Source of the DNA: an uncultured Sphingomonadales bacterium
Lineage (GTDB): Bacteria > Pseudomonadota > Alphaproteobacteria > Sphingomonadales > Sphingomonadaceae
Direction: 5' to 3'
DNA length: 64,000 nucleotides
NCBI GenBank assembly: GCA_903839675.1
Contig: CAIMDB010000007.1
Location: forward strand, 124,001 to 188,000
This document shows, one piece after another, positions 33,987 through 46,577 of the stretch. Numbering within the stretch: the first letter of the stretch is position 1; every line of letters begins with the position of its first letter. Made by a program: the position numbers and the translations under genes. The notes below the pieces were generated by a model, which was given only the letters and a program-made list of their open reading frames with translations, had not been told where the DNA came from and did no database searches.

Positions 33987-34024
33987 TTTTTGGGACAGTC
34001 CGGGGGACTGTCCGGCAAAAATTA
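33984..34024. promoter_or_regulatory. 41-nt intercistronic hairpin TAATTTTTgGGACAGTCCgggGGACTGTCCggcAAAAATTA overlapping rpsM stop
   Basis: Nested perfect arms GGACAGTCC/GGACTGTCC plus TAATTTTT/AAAAATTA. Confidence 0.6.
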
Positions 34025-34070
34025 CTCCTCACCGCTGTTTCAGCATTCGAGATAAAGTCAGGATTTCCTT

Positions 34071-34460
34071 ATGGCACGCGAACCACAGCGCCTTCGTCGG
34101 CGGGAACGCAAAAATATCACGTCTGGCGTCGCGCACGTCAACGCAAGCTTCAACAACACCATGATCACCATCACCGACGCGCAGGGCAATGCCATTGCCT
34201 GGTCGTCAGCTGGGCAGATGGGCTTCAAGGGCAGCCGCAAGTCGACGCCTTATGCCGCTCAGGTTGCCGCTGAAGACGCGGGCAAGAAGGCCGCCGAACA
34301 TGGCGTCCGTACGCTCGAAGTCGAAGTGAAGGGCCCGGGTTCGGGTCGCGAATCGGCACTGCGCGCGTTGCAGGCTGTTGGCTTCACCATCACGGCGATC
34401 CGTGACGTGACGTCGATCCCGCACAACGGCGTTCGTCCGTCGAAGCGTCGCCGCGTCTAA
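34071..34460 (+). CDS. rpsK: 30S ribosomal protein S11
   Basis: [45 protein letters not shown]. Confidence 0.98.
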   Translation: MAREPQRLRRRERKNITSGVAHVNASFNNTMITITDAQGNAIAWSSAGQMGFKGSRKSTPYAAQVAAEDAGKKAAEHGVRTLEVEVKGPGSGRESALRALQAVGFTITAIRDVTSIPHNGVRPSKRRRV

Positions 34461-34555
34461 TCTGCTTCCACCGGGTCTGCATGACGTGGGCCCGGTAACA
34501 AGTTTCAATCGGTGGCAGGCGGACGCGCTTTCCACCCAACCCCAAGGGGAACACC

Positions 34556-35620
34556 GTGGCAGTTAATCTCAAGAACTGGCAGGAACTTAAAAAGCCCGAC
34601 ACTCTGGAAAAGAAGACCAGTGGCGATCCGCTGCGCAAGGCGACCTTTGTCGCTGAACCGCTGGAACGCGGCTTTGGTCTGACTTTGGGCAACGCGCTGC
34701 GTCGCGTTCTGCTCTCGTCACTTCAGGGTGCGGCCGTAACGTCGATCAAGATCGAAAACGTGCTGCACGAATTTTCGAGCCTTGCCGGCGTCCGCGAAGA
34801 CGTGACGGACATCGTCCTGAACGTGAAGCAGATTGCACTGCGCATGCAGGGCGATGGCCCGAAGCGTCTTCAGCTCTCGGCCACCGGCCCGGCTGATGTG
34901 AAGGCTGGCAATATTGCGGTTTCGGGCGACATCGAAGTGATGAACCCCGAGCTGATCATCTGCCATCTCGATCAGGGCGCGACGCTCAACATGGAACTGA
35001 CGGCTGACGTCGGTAAGGGTTACGTCCCTGCCGCATCGAACCGTCCGGCAGACGCGCCCATCGGCCTTATCCCGGTTGATGCGCTCTACTCGCCGGTCCG
35101 TCAGGTCTCGTACAAGGTGGAAAACACCCGCGTCGGCCAGGAATTGGACTATGACAAGCTGACGCTGACCATCGAAACCGATGGCACAGTGACCCCGGAT
35201 GATGCCGTCGCTTATGCTGCGCGCATCCTTCAGGACCAGCTGCAGCTTTTCGTCCACTTCGACGAAGCTCTGGCCCAGTCGTCGCAGCTTATTGGTATGG
35301 CCGCACCTTCGAGCGCGCCGGAATCGTCAAGCGACTCCAACCAGATCAACCGTTTTCTTCTCAAGAAGGTGGACGAGCTGGAATTGTCGGTCCGTTCGGC
35401 AAACTGCCTCAAGAACGACAACATCATCTACATCGGCGATCTGGTTCAAAAGACCGAAGCCGAAATGCTTCGCACGCCGAACTTTGGCCGCAAGTCCTTG
35501 AACGAAATCAAGGAAGTGCTGTCGTCCATGGGCCTGCGTCTCGGCATGGACATCCCCGGATGGCCGCCTGAGAACATCGAAGACATGGCCAAGAAGCTCG
35601 AACAAGAGCTGCTCGGCTAA
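34556..35620 (+). CDS. rpoA: DNA-directed RNA polymerase alpha subunit (GTG start)
   Basis: [32 protein letters not shown]; alpha-[21 protein letters not shown]. Confidence 0.98.
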   Translation: MAVNLKNWQELKKPDTLEKKTSGDPLRKATFVAEPLERGFGLTLGNALRRVLLSSLQGAAVTSIKIENVLHEFSSLAGVREDVTDIVLNVKQIALRMQGDGPKRLQLSATGPADVKAGNIAVSGDIEVMNPELIICHLDQGATLNMELTADVGKGYVPAASNRPADAPIGLIPVDALYSPVRQVSYKVENTRVGQELDYDKLTLTIETDGTVTPDDAVAYAARILQDQLQLFVHFDEALAQSSQLIGMAAPSSAPESSSDSNQINRFLLKKVDELELSVRSANCLKNDNIIYIGDLVQKTEAEMLRTPNFGRKSLNEIKEVLSSMGLRLGMDIPGWPPENIEDMAKKLEQELLG

Positions 35621-35732
35621 TCCGGCGCCCGGCGTTTACGCCGGGCCGCTACGGGCAAAGGGCGGTGGCCCATAACACCGCCTGGCTAGGGGTACCTCAC
35701 ACGGCCCCCTGACGAACGAAAAGGAAGTTAAA

Positions 35733-36155
35733 ATGAGACATCGTAGTGGCGGCCGTAAGCTTCAGCGTACCTCGGCCCACCGTATTGCCCTGTTCCGCAA
35801 CATGTCGGCAGCGCTTATCAAGCACGAACAGATCACCACGACCCTCGCCAAGGCGAAGGAACTGCGTCCGTATGTTGAAAAGCTGATCACGCTGGCGAAG
35901 AAGGGTGGCCTGTCCAACCGTCGTCTGGCGCATGCCCGTCTTTTGAACGATGCGCAGCTGATCAAGCTGTTTGACGTTCTTGCCGAGCGTTACAAGGACC
36001 GCAACGGCGGCTACACCCGCGTCATCAAGGCCGGTATCCGCGCCTCTGACGCGGCGCCCATCGCCATCATCGAATTCGTCGACCGCGACGTGAGCGCCAA
36101 GGGCCAGGACTCCGGCCCAGTGTACACGTCGGAAGATATGGACGAAGCGGCCTAA
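35733..36155 (+). CDS. rplQ: 50S ribosomal protein L17
   Basis: [46 protein letters not shown]. Confidence 0.98.
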   Translation: MRHRSGGRKLQRTSAHRIALFRNMSAALIKHEQITTTLAKAKELRPYVEKLITLAKKGGLSNRRLAHARLLNDAQLIKLFDVLAERYKDRNGGYTRVIKAGIRASDAAPIAIIEFVDRDVSAKGQDSGPVYTSEDMDEAA

Positions 36156-36183
36156 GCCCCTTCTGCCTATCGGCGAAAACAAG

Positions 36184-36211
36184 AAGCCCCGCAGAAATGC
36201 GGGGCTTTTTT
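36184..36211 (+). terminator. Rho-independent terminator after rplQ
   Basis: AAGCCCCGCA-GAAA-TGCGGGGCTTTTTT. Confidence 0.92.
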
Positions 36212-36218
36212 GTTGGGT

Positions 36219-36869
36219 TTAGGCCCTGTTGCCTGCCTCAAAGACTGCCAATTGTGCTGCAAAGGCCCGTCGATAAGCAGGGCGTGCTTCGGCCCGTGCG
36301 ACATAGGCGGATAGGCTGGGATAGCGCTGCAACAGGCTGGAACTGCCCAGGCGGAACAGGACGGACGCCATCATCAGGTCGCCCGCCGTGAACATGCCTT
36401 CCAGCCATTCACGGTCGCCAAGATACGCCACGAGTGCATCGAGCCTTTTGCAAATTCGGGCGTCTAGCCCCGGTTGCCGCTTCACAGTCCAGCTTTCGTC
36501 GCGCTCCAGCAGCATGGCCGTCTCGCGCTCTAATATGGGCGGCTCTACTGTGTTCAGCGCAGCAAACATCCAGTTGATCGCGCGCATTCTTGCGCCGGGC
36601 TCTGCGGGGAACAGCCCTTTGTGCGTCTCTGCGATGTGCAGAATGATTGCGCCTGATTCGAACAGTTGGAGCCCCGGTTCCTCATAAGTTGGGATCTGTC
36701 CGAAGGGATGCAGCGCCAGATGCGGCGGCTCCTTCATCTCGGCGAAGGTGAGGAGGCGGACGTCGTAGGGCTGACCAACTTCTTCCAGCGCCCAGCGGAC
36801 GCGCATATCGCGGCCGCGGCCGCGGCCACGGTCGGGCGAATTGGCAAATCCGGTGAGGGTCGGCGTCAT
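36219..36869 (-). CDS. glutathione S-transferase family protein
   Basis: GST N- and C-domains (FGQIPTYEEPGLQLFESGAIILHIAE). Confidence 0.88.
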   Translation of the reverse strand: MTPTLTGFANSPDRGRGRGRDMRVRWALEEVGQPYDVRLLTFAEMKEPPHLALHPFGQIPTYEEPGLQLFESGAIILHIAETHKGLFPAEPGARMRAINWMFAALNTVEPPILERETAMLLERDESWTVKRQPGLDARICKRLDALVAYLGDREWLEGMFTAGDLMMASVLFRLGSSSLLQRYPSLSAYVARAEARPAYRRAFAAQLAVFEAGNRA

Positions 36870-36931
36870 GGCGCCTAGGCTAAGCAGAGGCGGACTGGCC
36901 TGCAAGCCTGTCGATCTGCAATAGCGGACCT

Positions 36932-36956
36932 AAAAAAACGGGGCCCGAAGGCCCCG
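36932..36956 (-). terminator. Rho-independent terminator after rpoD
   Basis: Minus strand CGGGGCC-TTCG-GGCCCCG followed by TTTTTTT. Confidence 0.92.
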
Positions 36957-36961
36957 CTTGA

Positions 36962-38995
<2,034 letters not shown>

Positions 38996-39015
38996 GTGAC
39001 CCGGTGTACCCTTCT

Positions 39016-40878
39016 TCAATCGCCGTTCTCATCCCGTTCAGCGAGCGATGCCAATTTTGCATCCGCTTCACGGCGCGCCTCCAGCAGGCGCATTTGTTCG
39101 GCAAACCCTGTTTCGTCCCAGTTTTCGGCGAGGCGAGCCGTTGCTGCTGCCAGCGCCGCGTCCAGTTCCGGCCGCGCGGCGAGCGCTTCGATCGCCATCC
39201 CCAAATCCCTCCGGGCGAGCTCCGGATTTGCCTGCCGCCGTGTGAAGGAAAAGGCAAGCCCATTCGCATCGACCAACTGTGCCGCAAGACCGCCGAAACC
39301 GCCACTTTCGCATATGGTGATCAATGCGGGAGAATCAAGCGCGGGATCGTCATAGGCGGCCTCGAGAAGAATGTTCCGCAAGGCTTCAAGTTCCCGGTCG
39401 GGCAAGGCGAGTGCCGATAGGGCTTCGGCGCAGGCCAGAATGACCGTCGGATGGTGGAGCAGGCCGGCCAGAATTGCGCGGGCGTAGATCGCATCGATGC
39501 CGCCGCCGCTGATGGATCGGGTGGCGTTGGTCGGTGGCGCCTCAAAGGTTTGGAAGCGCCCACCGCGCTGGCCGGGACGGCGTGGTTCAAAGCGCCGCTG
39601 CTCGAAACGGGGCTGGGCCGGGCGCCGGAAAGCATCATCAAAACGCTGCCGGAATTCGAGATCATACTGTTCTCGAACTGAGCCATTTTCAATAACTTGT
39701 GTATGATTTCTAAGGCGTTGTCTTAATCCTGCTCGTGCCTCCGGCGTCGCCAATGGCTCAGCTTCAAGCTCGTGCCGCCACAGCCGGTCGACCAGAGCCT
39801 CTGGCTTGTCGAGCAGCGCATCCATTGCAGCGCGTCCGCTGGATTTTATGAGATCATCCGGATCTTGGCCCTGTGGCAGCGTGACAAAGCTCAGCGAACA
39901 GGCGGGCGCTAAGCCGGGCAAGGCACGGCCAATTGCCCGCACAGATGCCTTTTGCCCGGCTGAATCTCCGTCAAAGCACAGGATGGGCGCGTCGGACAGC
40001 CGCCAGAGCCTAGCGATCTGGTGTTCGGTTAGAGCAGTGCCGAGCGGGGCAACGGCGTCTTCAATCCCCGCCTGAGCCAACGCGATGACGTCCATATAGC
40101 CTTCGACGACGATGACGCGGTTGGTCTTGCGGTTGGCAGGTCCTGCCCGGTCGATATTGTACAGCGTTCGCCCTTTATCGAAGAGCGGTGTGTCCGGGGA
40201 ATTCAAGTATTTGGGCTCGCCGGCCCCCAAGATGCGGCCCCCAAAGGCAATGACGCGCCCACGCGCATCGCGGATGGGGATCATCAGGCGGCCTCGGAAC
40301 CGGTCGTAACTTTCCTTGTCGTCAACCTTGATGAGGAGGCCTGCCTCAATCAGCATGTCCTCGCCGAAGCGGGCGAGGGCCGTCTTCAGATCGCCGCGGC
40401 TATCAGGGGCATATCCCATGCCGAATGTGGAAATTGTCGCGGGCTTGATGCCGCGCTGCTGCAGATATTGCCGCGCTTCGCCGCCCTTAACACCCTGCAA
40501 TTGCTCACTATACCAACTGGCAGCTGCGGCCATGACGTCATGAAGGGAATTGGCTCGCTCTGCCTTTTCGGCAGCGCGCGGGTCTGGCGCTGGAACCTCT
40601 AGGCCAGCCGCTTCCGCCAGTTCCTTAACCGCATCCATGAACGGCAGCCCACGCTGATCGGTCATCCAGCGTATCGCATCGCCGTGCGCGCTACAGCCGA
40701 AGCAGTGGTAAAAGCCCTTTTCGTCATTGACGTAAAAGCTGGGCGTCTTCTCATTATGGAATGGGCAGCAGCCCTTAAACTCGCGTCCGGCCTTCGTGAT
40801 TTTTACTGTGCGCCCGATCAACGCAGAGAGCTGCGTCCGCGCGCGTAATTCATCGAGCCAGGCAGGGGAGAGAGTCAT
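39016..40878 (-). CDS. dnaG: DNA primase
   Basis: CHC2-type zinc finger [54 protein letters not shown]. Confidence 0.97.
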   Translation of the reverse strand: MTLSPAWLDELRARTQLSALIGRTVKITKAGREFKGCCPFHNEKTPSFYVNDEKGFYHCFGCSAHGDAIRWMTDQRGLPFMDAVKELAEAAGLEVPAPDPRAAEKAERANSLHDVMAAAASWYSEQLQGVKGGEARQYLQQRGIKPATISTFGMGYAPDSRGDLKTALARFGEDMLIEAGLLIKVDDKESYDRFRGRLMIPIRDARGRVIAFGGRILGAGEPKYLNSPDTPLFDKGRTLYNIDRAGPANRKTNRVIVVEGYMDVIALAQAGIEDAVAPLGTALTEHQIARLWRLSDAPILCFDGDSAGQKASVRAIGRALPGLAPACSLSFVTLPQGQDPDDLIKSSGRAAMDALLDKPEALVDRLWRHELEAEPLATPEARAGLRQRLRNHTQVIENGSVREQYDLEFRQRFDDAFRRPAQPRFEQRRFEPRRPGQRGGRFQTFEAPPTNATRSISGGGIDAIYARAILAGLLHHPTVILACAEALSALALPDRELEALRNILLEAAYDDPALDSPALITICESGGFGGLAAQLVDANGLAFSFTRRQANPELARRDLGMAIEALAARPELDAALAAATARLAENWDETGFAEQMRLLEARREADAKLASLAERDENGD

Positions 40879-41276
40879 GTGTTCAAGCCCCCCTCCCGCG
40901 TGCGGGAGGGGCTAGGGGTGGGCAAGTCCGTTAGGGTCTGAGAAATGGCGGCCACAACGCCCTCCAAGTTATCAAACACCTCTTGGTTGGAAAATCTGAT
41001 CACCTGATATCCGTCGTTAGCGAGAAACGCGTCACGTGCTTGGTCGAAGGCTATCCGCCCGTCATGTGAATTGCCATCCAGTTCAACAACCAATCTGGAC
41101 GCACGGCAAAGAAAGTCCGCGAAATAAGGGCCAATTGGCATTTGGCGGCTGAACTTGTGTCCGTTGAGACGGCTGCCTCGCAGGCAGGCCCACAAAGCGC
41201 GTTCGGCGGGTGTAGCCTCACGGCGAAGAGAGCGTGCGCTTGCTGTGTCGCGCGGTTTGAAGGCGCCTTTCACCAA
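40875..41276 (-). CDS. DUF559 (Vsr-like) endonuclease domain protein, TTG/GTG start
   Basis: ATPAERALWACLRGSRLNGHKFSRQMPIGPYFADFLCRASRLVVELDGNSHD; C-terminal [16 protein letters not shown] is encoded by the flanking repeat. Confidence 0.9.
   Translation of the reverse strand: MVKGAFKPRDTASARSLRREATPAERALWACLRGSRLNGHKFSRQMPIGPYFADFLCRASRLVVELDGNSHDGRIAFDQARDAFLANDGYQVIRFSNQEVFDNLEGVVAAISQTLTDLPTPSPSRTREGGLNT
40887..40923. repeat. left arm of compound palindrome (CCCCCCTCCCGCGTGCGGGAGGGGCTAGGGGTGGGC)
   Basis: Near-identical to left half of carA element. Confidence 0.9.
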
Positions 41277-41279
41277 ATC

Positions 41280-41316
41280 TGCCCACCCCTAACCCCTCCC
41301 GCAGGCGGGAGGGGGA
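41280..41316. repeat. right arm of compound palindrome (GCCCACCCCTAACCCCTCCCGCAGGCGGGAGGGGGA)
   Basis: Near-identical to right half of carA element. Confidence 0.9.
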
Positions 41317-41325
41317 CGTTTCGCC

Positions 41326-41778
41326 TCAGCTCAAAGCTGCCTTCACCAGCGCACTCGCCTTGGACATATCGAGCGACGACGCATGGCGTTCCTTCAGGAC
41401 GGCCATGACCTTACCCATATCCTTCACGCTCTCGGCGCCGATTTCCGCCTTGATGGCTTCGATAGCGGCCGTGGTTTCTTCCTCGCTCAACTGCGTGGGC
41501 AAGAAATCTTCAATCACGGTGATCTCAGAGGCTTCGATCTCAGCGAGCTCGGGGCGGCCGCCCTTCATATAAAGATCAATCGATTCGCGGCGCTGCTTGA
41601 CCATTTTCTGGAGCACTTCGACGACAAGTGTGTCGTCATCAGCCGGTGCCTTGCCCGTGCGGGCTTCGATGTCGCGGTTTTTGATGGCCGCAACAATCAG
41701 GCGGATGGTGGCGGTACGCGGCTTATCTCCGGCCTTCATGGCGGTGATCTGCGCGGCCTGAATGTCGTCGCGAATCAT
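41326..41778 (-). CDS. GatB/YqeY domain-containing protein
   Basis: TIRLIVAAIKNRDIEAR...VVEVLQKMVKQRRESIDLY...IEDFLPTQLSEEE. Confidence 0.94.
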   Translation of the reverse strand: MIRDDIQAAQITAMKAGDKPRTATIRLIVAAIKNRDIEARTGKAPADDDTLVVEVLQKMVKQRRESIDLYMKGGRPELAEIEASEITVIEDFLPTQLSEEETTAAIEAIKAEIGAESVKDMGKVMAVLKERHASSLDMSKASALVKAALS

Positions 41779-41913
41779 TTTGTTCTCTCGAAATGATGAA
41801 AGAAGGGCCTTTAGCTGGGGAAAACCGGTTTTAATAGATTGACGGTTTCGCCCCCCATCTCTAGCTGCGGTGCCTTAGCGACATCACCAGAATTTACGAA
41901 GGAGCGCCCCGAT

Positions 41914-43161
41914 ATGGCCGACCCCACCAGCACGCGCGCGCCCAGCGGAGCGACAGGCGTTCTGGTATTGGATTCGGGCGATATCCTATGGGGCAAGGGC
42001 TTTGGCGCGGCGGGTGCTGCGGTCGGTGAAGTCTGCTTCAACACCGCGATGACCGGCTATCAGGAAGTGATGACCGACCCCAGCTATGCCGGGCAGATCA
42101 TCAACTTCACCTTCCCGCATATCGGCAATGTCGGCACCAATCCCGAAGACATTGAAGCGACCAACCCGCACGCACTGGGTTGCATCGTCCGGCAGGACGT
42201 GACGGACCCCTCCAATTTCCGCAACACGCAGCATTTTGATGCATGGATGAAGGCGAATGGCCGCATCGGCCTGTCGGGCATCGATACACGTGAGTTGACC
42301 CGCATCATCCGCATGAAGGGCGCGCCAAACGGCGTGATCGCCCATGCACCCGATGGTGTGTTTGATATCGCCGCCTTGCTGTCTCAGGCGCGCGGCTGGC
42401 CGGGGCTGGAGGGCATGGACCTCGCCAAGGACGTGACGACGCTGCAGAGCTATGGGTGGGATGAAGGCCTTTGGAAGCTGGGTGAGGGCTATGCAAAATC
42501 CCCCCTCCCGCCTGCGGGAGGGGCCGGGGGTGGGCCTGCCTCCCTCGAACCCACCCCTAACCCCTCCCGCAAGCGGGAGGGGGACTATCGCCCCAAGGTC
42601 GTTGCCATTGATTATGGCATCAAGCGCAACATTCTTCGCAATCTGGTCGATGCCGGCGCGCAGGTGACGGTCGTTCCGGCCAGCGCGAGCTTTGATGACA
42701 TCATGGCGCACAGACCCGACGGCCTGTTCCTCTCCAACGGCCCCGGTGATCCGGCGGCAACGGGCACCTATGCCGTGCCGGTTATCCAGCAATGGCTGGC
42801 GACGAAGAAGCCGCTGTTCGGCATTTGCCTCGGTCACCAGATGCTCGGCCTCGCCATTGGTGCGACAACCGAAAAGATGCATCAGGGCCACCGCGGCGCG
42901 AACCATCCGGTCAAGCGGCTCGACGATGGCGCGGTTGAAATCACCAGCATGAACCACGGTTTTGCGGTTGATGCAGACACGCTCCCCGCCAATGCCCGCG
43001 CGACGCATGTCTCGCTGTTCGATGGCTCCAATTGCGGCTTCGAACTGACCGACCAGCCCGCCTTCAGCGTCCAATATCACCCCGAAGCGTCTCCCGGCCC
43101 GCAGGACAGCCACTATCTGTTCGAAAAGTTCGTGGGGATGATGGGAACCAAAAATGCCTAA
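41914..43161 (+). CDS. carA: carbamoyl-phosphate synthase small subunit, with in-frame palindromic insertion
   Basis: [35 protein letters not shown]; GATase [16 protein letters not shown]. Confidence 0.97.
   Translation: MADPTSTRAPSGATGVLVLDSGDILWGKGFGAAGAAVGEVCFNTAMTGYQEVMTDPSYAGQIINFTFPHIGNVGTNPEDIEATNPHALGCIVRQDVTDPSNFRNTQHFDAWMKANGRIGLSGIDTRELTRIIRMKGAPNGVIAHAPDGVFDIAALLSQARGWPGLEGMDLAKDVTTLQSYGWDEGLWKLGEGYAKSPLPPAGGAGGGPASLEPTPNPSRKREGDYRPKVVAIDYGIKRNILRNLVDAGAQVTVVPASASFDDIMAHRPDGLFLSNGPGDPAATGTYAVPVIQQWLATKKPLFGICLGHQMLGLAIGATTEKMHQGHRGANHPVKRLDDGAVEITSMNHGFAVDADTLPANARATHVSLFDGSNCGFELTDQPAFSVQYHPEASPGPQDSHYLFEKFVGMMGTKNA
42500..42584. repeat. compound palindromic element inserted in frame within carA
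   Basis: CCCCCCTCCCGC-CT-GCGGGAGGGG-CC-GGGGGTGGG...CCCACCCC-TA-ACCCCTCCCGC-AA-GCGGGAGGGGGA; encodes [29 protein letters not shown]. Confidence 0.93.
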
Positions 43162-46100
43162 AAGAACAGACATCTCCTCCATCCTCATCGTAGGCGCGGG
43201 TCCGATCATTATCGGGCAGGCGTGCGAGTTCGATTATTCGGGCACGCAGGCCGTTAAGGCGCTGAAGGAGGAGGGCTATCGCATCATCCTCGTCAATTCG
43301 AACCCGGCGACGATCATGACTGATCCCGAGTTGGCGGATGCGACCTATATCGAGCCGATCACGCCCGAAATCGTGGCGAAGATCATCGAGAAGGAGCGGC
43401 CCGATGCCATCCTGCCGACGATGGGCGGGCAGACCGCGCTCAATACGGCGCTCGCGCTGTTCAACGATGGCACGCTCGCCAAATATGGCGTTGAGATGAT
43501 CGGCGCGGATGCCGAGGCGATCGACAAGGCGGAAGACCGCATCAAGTTCCGTGATGCGATGGACAAGATCGGTCTGGAATCGGCGCGGTCCGGCATTGCG
43601 CACTCGCTTGAAGAAGCGTTGGCCGTGCTGGAGCGCACAGGCCTTCCCTCCATCATCCGCCCCAGCTTCACCATGGGCGGCACCGGCGGCGGCATTGCGT
43701 ACAACCGTGAAGAATTCGTCCAGATCGTGACCGGCGGGCTTGATGCCTCGCCAACGACGGAAGTGCTGATCGAAGAATCGCTGCTCGGCTGGAAAGAATA
43801 TGAGATGGAAGTCGTCCGCGACCGGAACGACAATGCCATCATCATCTGTTCCATTGAGAACATTGACCCGATGGGCGTCCATACCGGCGACTCGATCACG
43901 GTGGCGCCTGCGCTGACGCTGACCGACAAAGAATATCAGATCATGCGCAATGCCAGCATCGCCTGCTTGCGGGAAATCGGTGTCGAAACAGGCGGTTCCA
44001 ACGTTCAGTTCGCAGTCAATCCGAAGGATGGCCGCCTGATCGTGATTGAAATGAACCCACGCGTGTCGCGCTCTTCGGCACTCGCGTCCAAGGCCACCGG
44101 CTTCCCGATTGCCAAGGTCGCAGCCAAGCTGGCCGTGGGCTATACGCTCGATGAGATCGACAACGACATTACGGGCGCGACGCCCGCCTCGTTTGAACCG
44201 ACCATCGACTATGTCGTGACCAAAATCCCGCGTTTCGCTTTTGAAAAGTTCAAGGGCGCCGAACCGATCCTGTCGACGGCGATGAAGTCGGTCGGCGAAG
44301 TGATGGCGATTGGCCGCAACATCCACGAATCGATGCAGAAGGCCTTGCGCGGGCTGGAAACTGGCCTTGTCGGCTTCAACTATATCGATGAACTGAAAGG
44401 CGCATCGAAGGACAAGCTCGCCTCCGCTTTGTCGCGGGCCACGCCTGACCGGCTTCTGGTCGCCGCCCAAGCGCTGCGCGAAGGCATGACGGTTGCCGAA
44501 ATCAACGCGATTGCGTGCTTTGACCCTTGGTTCCTTGAGCGGATTGAGGAAATCGTGGCCGCCGAACGTGACGTCGCGGAAAACGGTATCCCGCAGGATG
44601 CAGTCGGCCTGCGCCGCCTGAAGGCAATGGGTTTTTCCGATAAGCGGCTGGCCTATCTGGCGCTCGAGTCAGCGCATCTCAAGTCCGGTATGGAACGTGC
44701 CATCGCGCATGGGTCCGGCCTGATTCACGATGCAGTGCGCGCCATGACCGGCGGCGTGACCGAGAAGGAAGTGCGCGACTTGCGTCACCGGCTTGGTGTC
44801 CGCCCCGTATTCAAGCGGATCGACACCTGCGCGGCCGAGTTTGAAGCCAAGACGCCGTACATGTACTCGACCTATGAGGCGCCGACCTTTGGGGCGCCTG
44901 CCTGCGAATCGCAGCCGACGAACCGCGAGAAGATCGTCATTCTCGGTGGTGGCCCGAACCGCATCGGGCAGGGGATCGAGTTCGATTATTGCTGCTGCCA
45001 CGCCTGTTTCGCGCTGGAAGAAGTCGGCTATGAAACCATCATGGTCAACTGCAACCCGGAAACGGTGTCGACTGACTATGACACATCGGACCGCCTCTAT
45101 TTCGAGCCGCTGACCGCCGAAGACGTTTTGGAAATCCTGCATGTCGAGCAGCAGAACGGCAAGCTGAAGGGTGTGATCGTCCAGTTTGGCGGGCAGACAC
45201 CGCTCAATCTGGCGCGCGCGCTGGAAGAGGCGGGCATCCCCATTCTCGGAACGTCGCCGGACGCGATCGATTTGGCCGAAGACCGTGAGCGCTTTGCGTC
45301 GCTCGTCAACAAGCTGAAGCTCAAACAGCCGGCCAACGGCATTGCCCGCAGCCGGGATGAAGCCATCGCCGTCGCAGACCGCATCGGATATCCTGTTCTG
45401 ATGCGCCCCAGCTACGTGCTCGGTGGCCGTGCAATGGAGATTGTCGACACGCAGGCGCAGCTCGAAAACTACATTCAGACTGCGGTGATCGTCTCGGGCG
45501 ACTCGCCGGTGCTGATCGACAGCTATCTGCGCGATGCCATCGAAGTGGACGTCGATGCGATTGGTGACGGTGTTGATGTCGTCGTGGCCGGTATTCTCCA
45601 GCACATTGAGGAAGCGGGCGTCCATTCGGGTGACAGCGCGTGCACCTTGCCGCCGTACAGCCTGCCCAAGGACATTATTGAGGAAATCCGCCGACAGGCG
45701 GATGCGCTGGCGCGTGCGCTCCATGTGCGCGGCCTGATGAACGTCCAGTTCGCGGTGAAGGATGGCGATGTCTATCTGATTGAAGTCAATCCGCGCGCCA
45801 GCCGCACCGTGCCGTTCGTTGCCAAGGCCATCGGTGCGCCTATTGCCAAGATCGCCGCACGCGTGATGGCAGGCGAGATGCTGAAGGACCTGCCACCGAT
45901 CAACCTCGACATTGATTATATCGCGGTCAAGGAAGCGGTCTTCCCGTTCGCGCGCTTCCCCGGGGTTGATCCTGTCCTCTCACCGGAAATGAAGTCCACC
46001 GGCGAAGTCATGGGAATTGATCAGGATTTTGCCATTGCCTTTGCCAAGGCGCAGCTTGGCGCGGGCGTCCGTCTGCCGGATGGAGGCAAGCTGTTCGTCT

Positions 46101-46489
46101 CGGTAAAGGACACCGACAAGCCGATCATCCTGCCCGCCGTGAAGCAGGTTCAGGACCTTGGCTTTATCGTGTGTGCGACAGGCGGCACGGCGGACTATCT
46201 GGTTGCGAACGGCATCGAGGTGGAACGCGTCAATAAGGTCGCGCAGGGCCGCCCGCACATTGTCGACAAGATTAAGGACGGTGAAATCGACCTGATCTTC
46301 AACACGACCGAAGGGTGGCAGAGCTTGAAAGACTCCGAAGATATCCGCCGTTCTGCGTTGATGGGCAAGGTGCCATACTTCACCACAGCGGCCGCTTCGG
46401 TCGCCACTGCACAGGCGATTGCGGCGTTACGTGACCGAAAGCTTGAAGTTAGGCCATTGCAGGCCTATCATTCAGGCAACGCACGTTAA
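43154..46489 (+). CDS. carB: carbamoyl-phosphate synthase large subunit
   Basis: 1111 aa; [36 protein letters not shown]; two ATP-grasp halves. Confidence 0.98.
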   Translation: MPKRTDISSILIVGAGPIIIGQACEFDYSGTQAVKALKEEGYRIILVNSNPATIMTDPELADATYIEPITPEIVAKIIEKERPDAILPTMGGQTALNTALALFNDGTLAKYGVEMIGADAEAIDKAEDRIKFRDAMDKIGLESARSGIAHSLEEALAVLERTGLPSIIRPSFTMGGTGGGIAYNREEFVQIVTGGLDASPTTEVLIEESLLGWKEYEMEVVRDRNDNAIIICSIENIDPMGVHTGDSITVAPALTLTDKEYQIMRNASIACLREIGVETGGSNVQFAVNPKDGRLIVIEMNPRVSRSSALASKATGFPIAKVAAKLAVGYTLDEIDNDITGATPASFEPTIDYVVTKIPRFAFEKFKGAEPILSTAMKSVGEVMAIGRNIHESMQKALRGLETGLVGFNYIDELKGASKDKLASALSRATPDRLLVAAQALREGMTVAEINAIACFDPWFLERIEEIVAAERDVAENGIPQDAVGLRRLKAMGFSDKRLAYLALESAHLKSGMERAIAHGSGLIHDAVRAMTGGVTEKEVRDLRHRLGVRPVFKRIDTCAAEFEAKTPYMYSTYEAPTFGAPACESQPTNREKIVILGGGPNRIGQGIEFDYCCCHACFALEEVGYETIMVNCNPETVSTDYDTSDRLYFEPLTAEDVLEILHVEQQNGKLKGVIVQFGGQTPLNLARALEEAGIPILGTSPDAIDLAEDRERFASLVNKLKLKQPANGIARSRDEAIAVADRIGYPVLMRPSYVLGGRAMEIVDTQAQLENYIQTAVIVSGDSPVLIDSYLRDAIEVDVDAIGDGVDVVVAGILQHIEEAGVHSGDSACTLPPYSLPKDIIEEIRRQADALARALHVRGLMNVQFAVKDGDVYLIEVNPRASRTVPFVAKAIGAPIAKIAARVMAGEMLKDLPPINLDIDYIAVKEAVFPFARFPGVDPVLSPEMKSTGEVMGIDQDFAIAFAKAQLGAGVRLPDGGKLFVSVKDTDKPIILPAVKQVQDLGFIVCATGGTADYLVANGIEVERVNKVAQGRPHIVDKIKDGEIDLIFNTTEGWQSLKDSEDIRRSALMGKVPYFTTAAASVATAQAIAALRDRKLEVRPLQAYHSGNAR

Positions 46490-46577
46490 CTCCCCTTCAG
46501 ATTAAGAAGTGCGGGTGGCCACCGTAACAGGGGCCGCCGGGGAAAAGTTTTGACGCTGATACGAGAAGGTTAGCCAC

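Noticed and set aside
36800-36840. GCGGCCGCGGCCGCGGCC run
   Set aside because: Explained as the codons for GRGRGRD in the GST gene; a short GC-repeat, mildly unstable at most.
41986-43209. 407-aa minus-strand ORF
   Set aside because: Antisense to carA and its repeat; shadow ORF.
43064-44470. 468-aa minus-strand ORF
   Set aside because: Antisense to carB; composition (many H, R, D, Q) typical of a shadow ORF.
44669-45724. 351-aa minus-strand ORF
   Set aside because: Antisense to carB; no motif.
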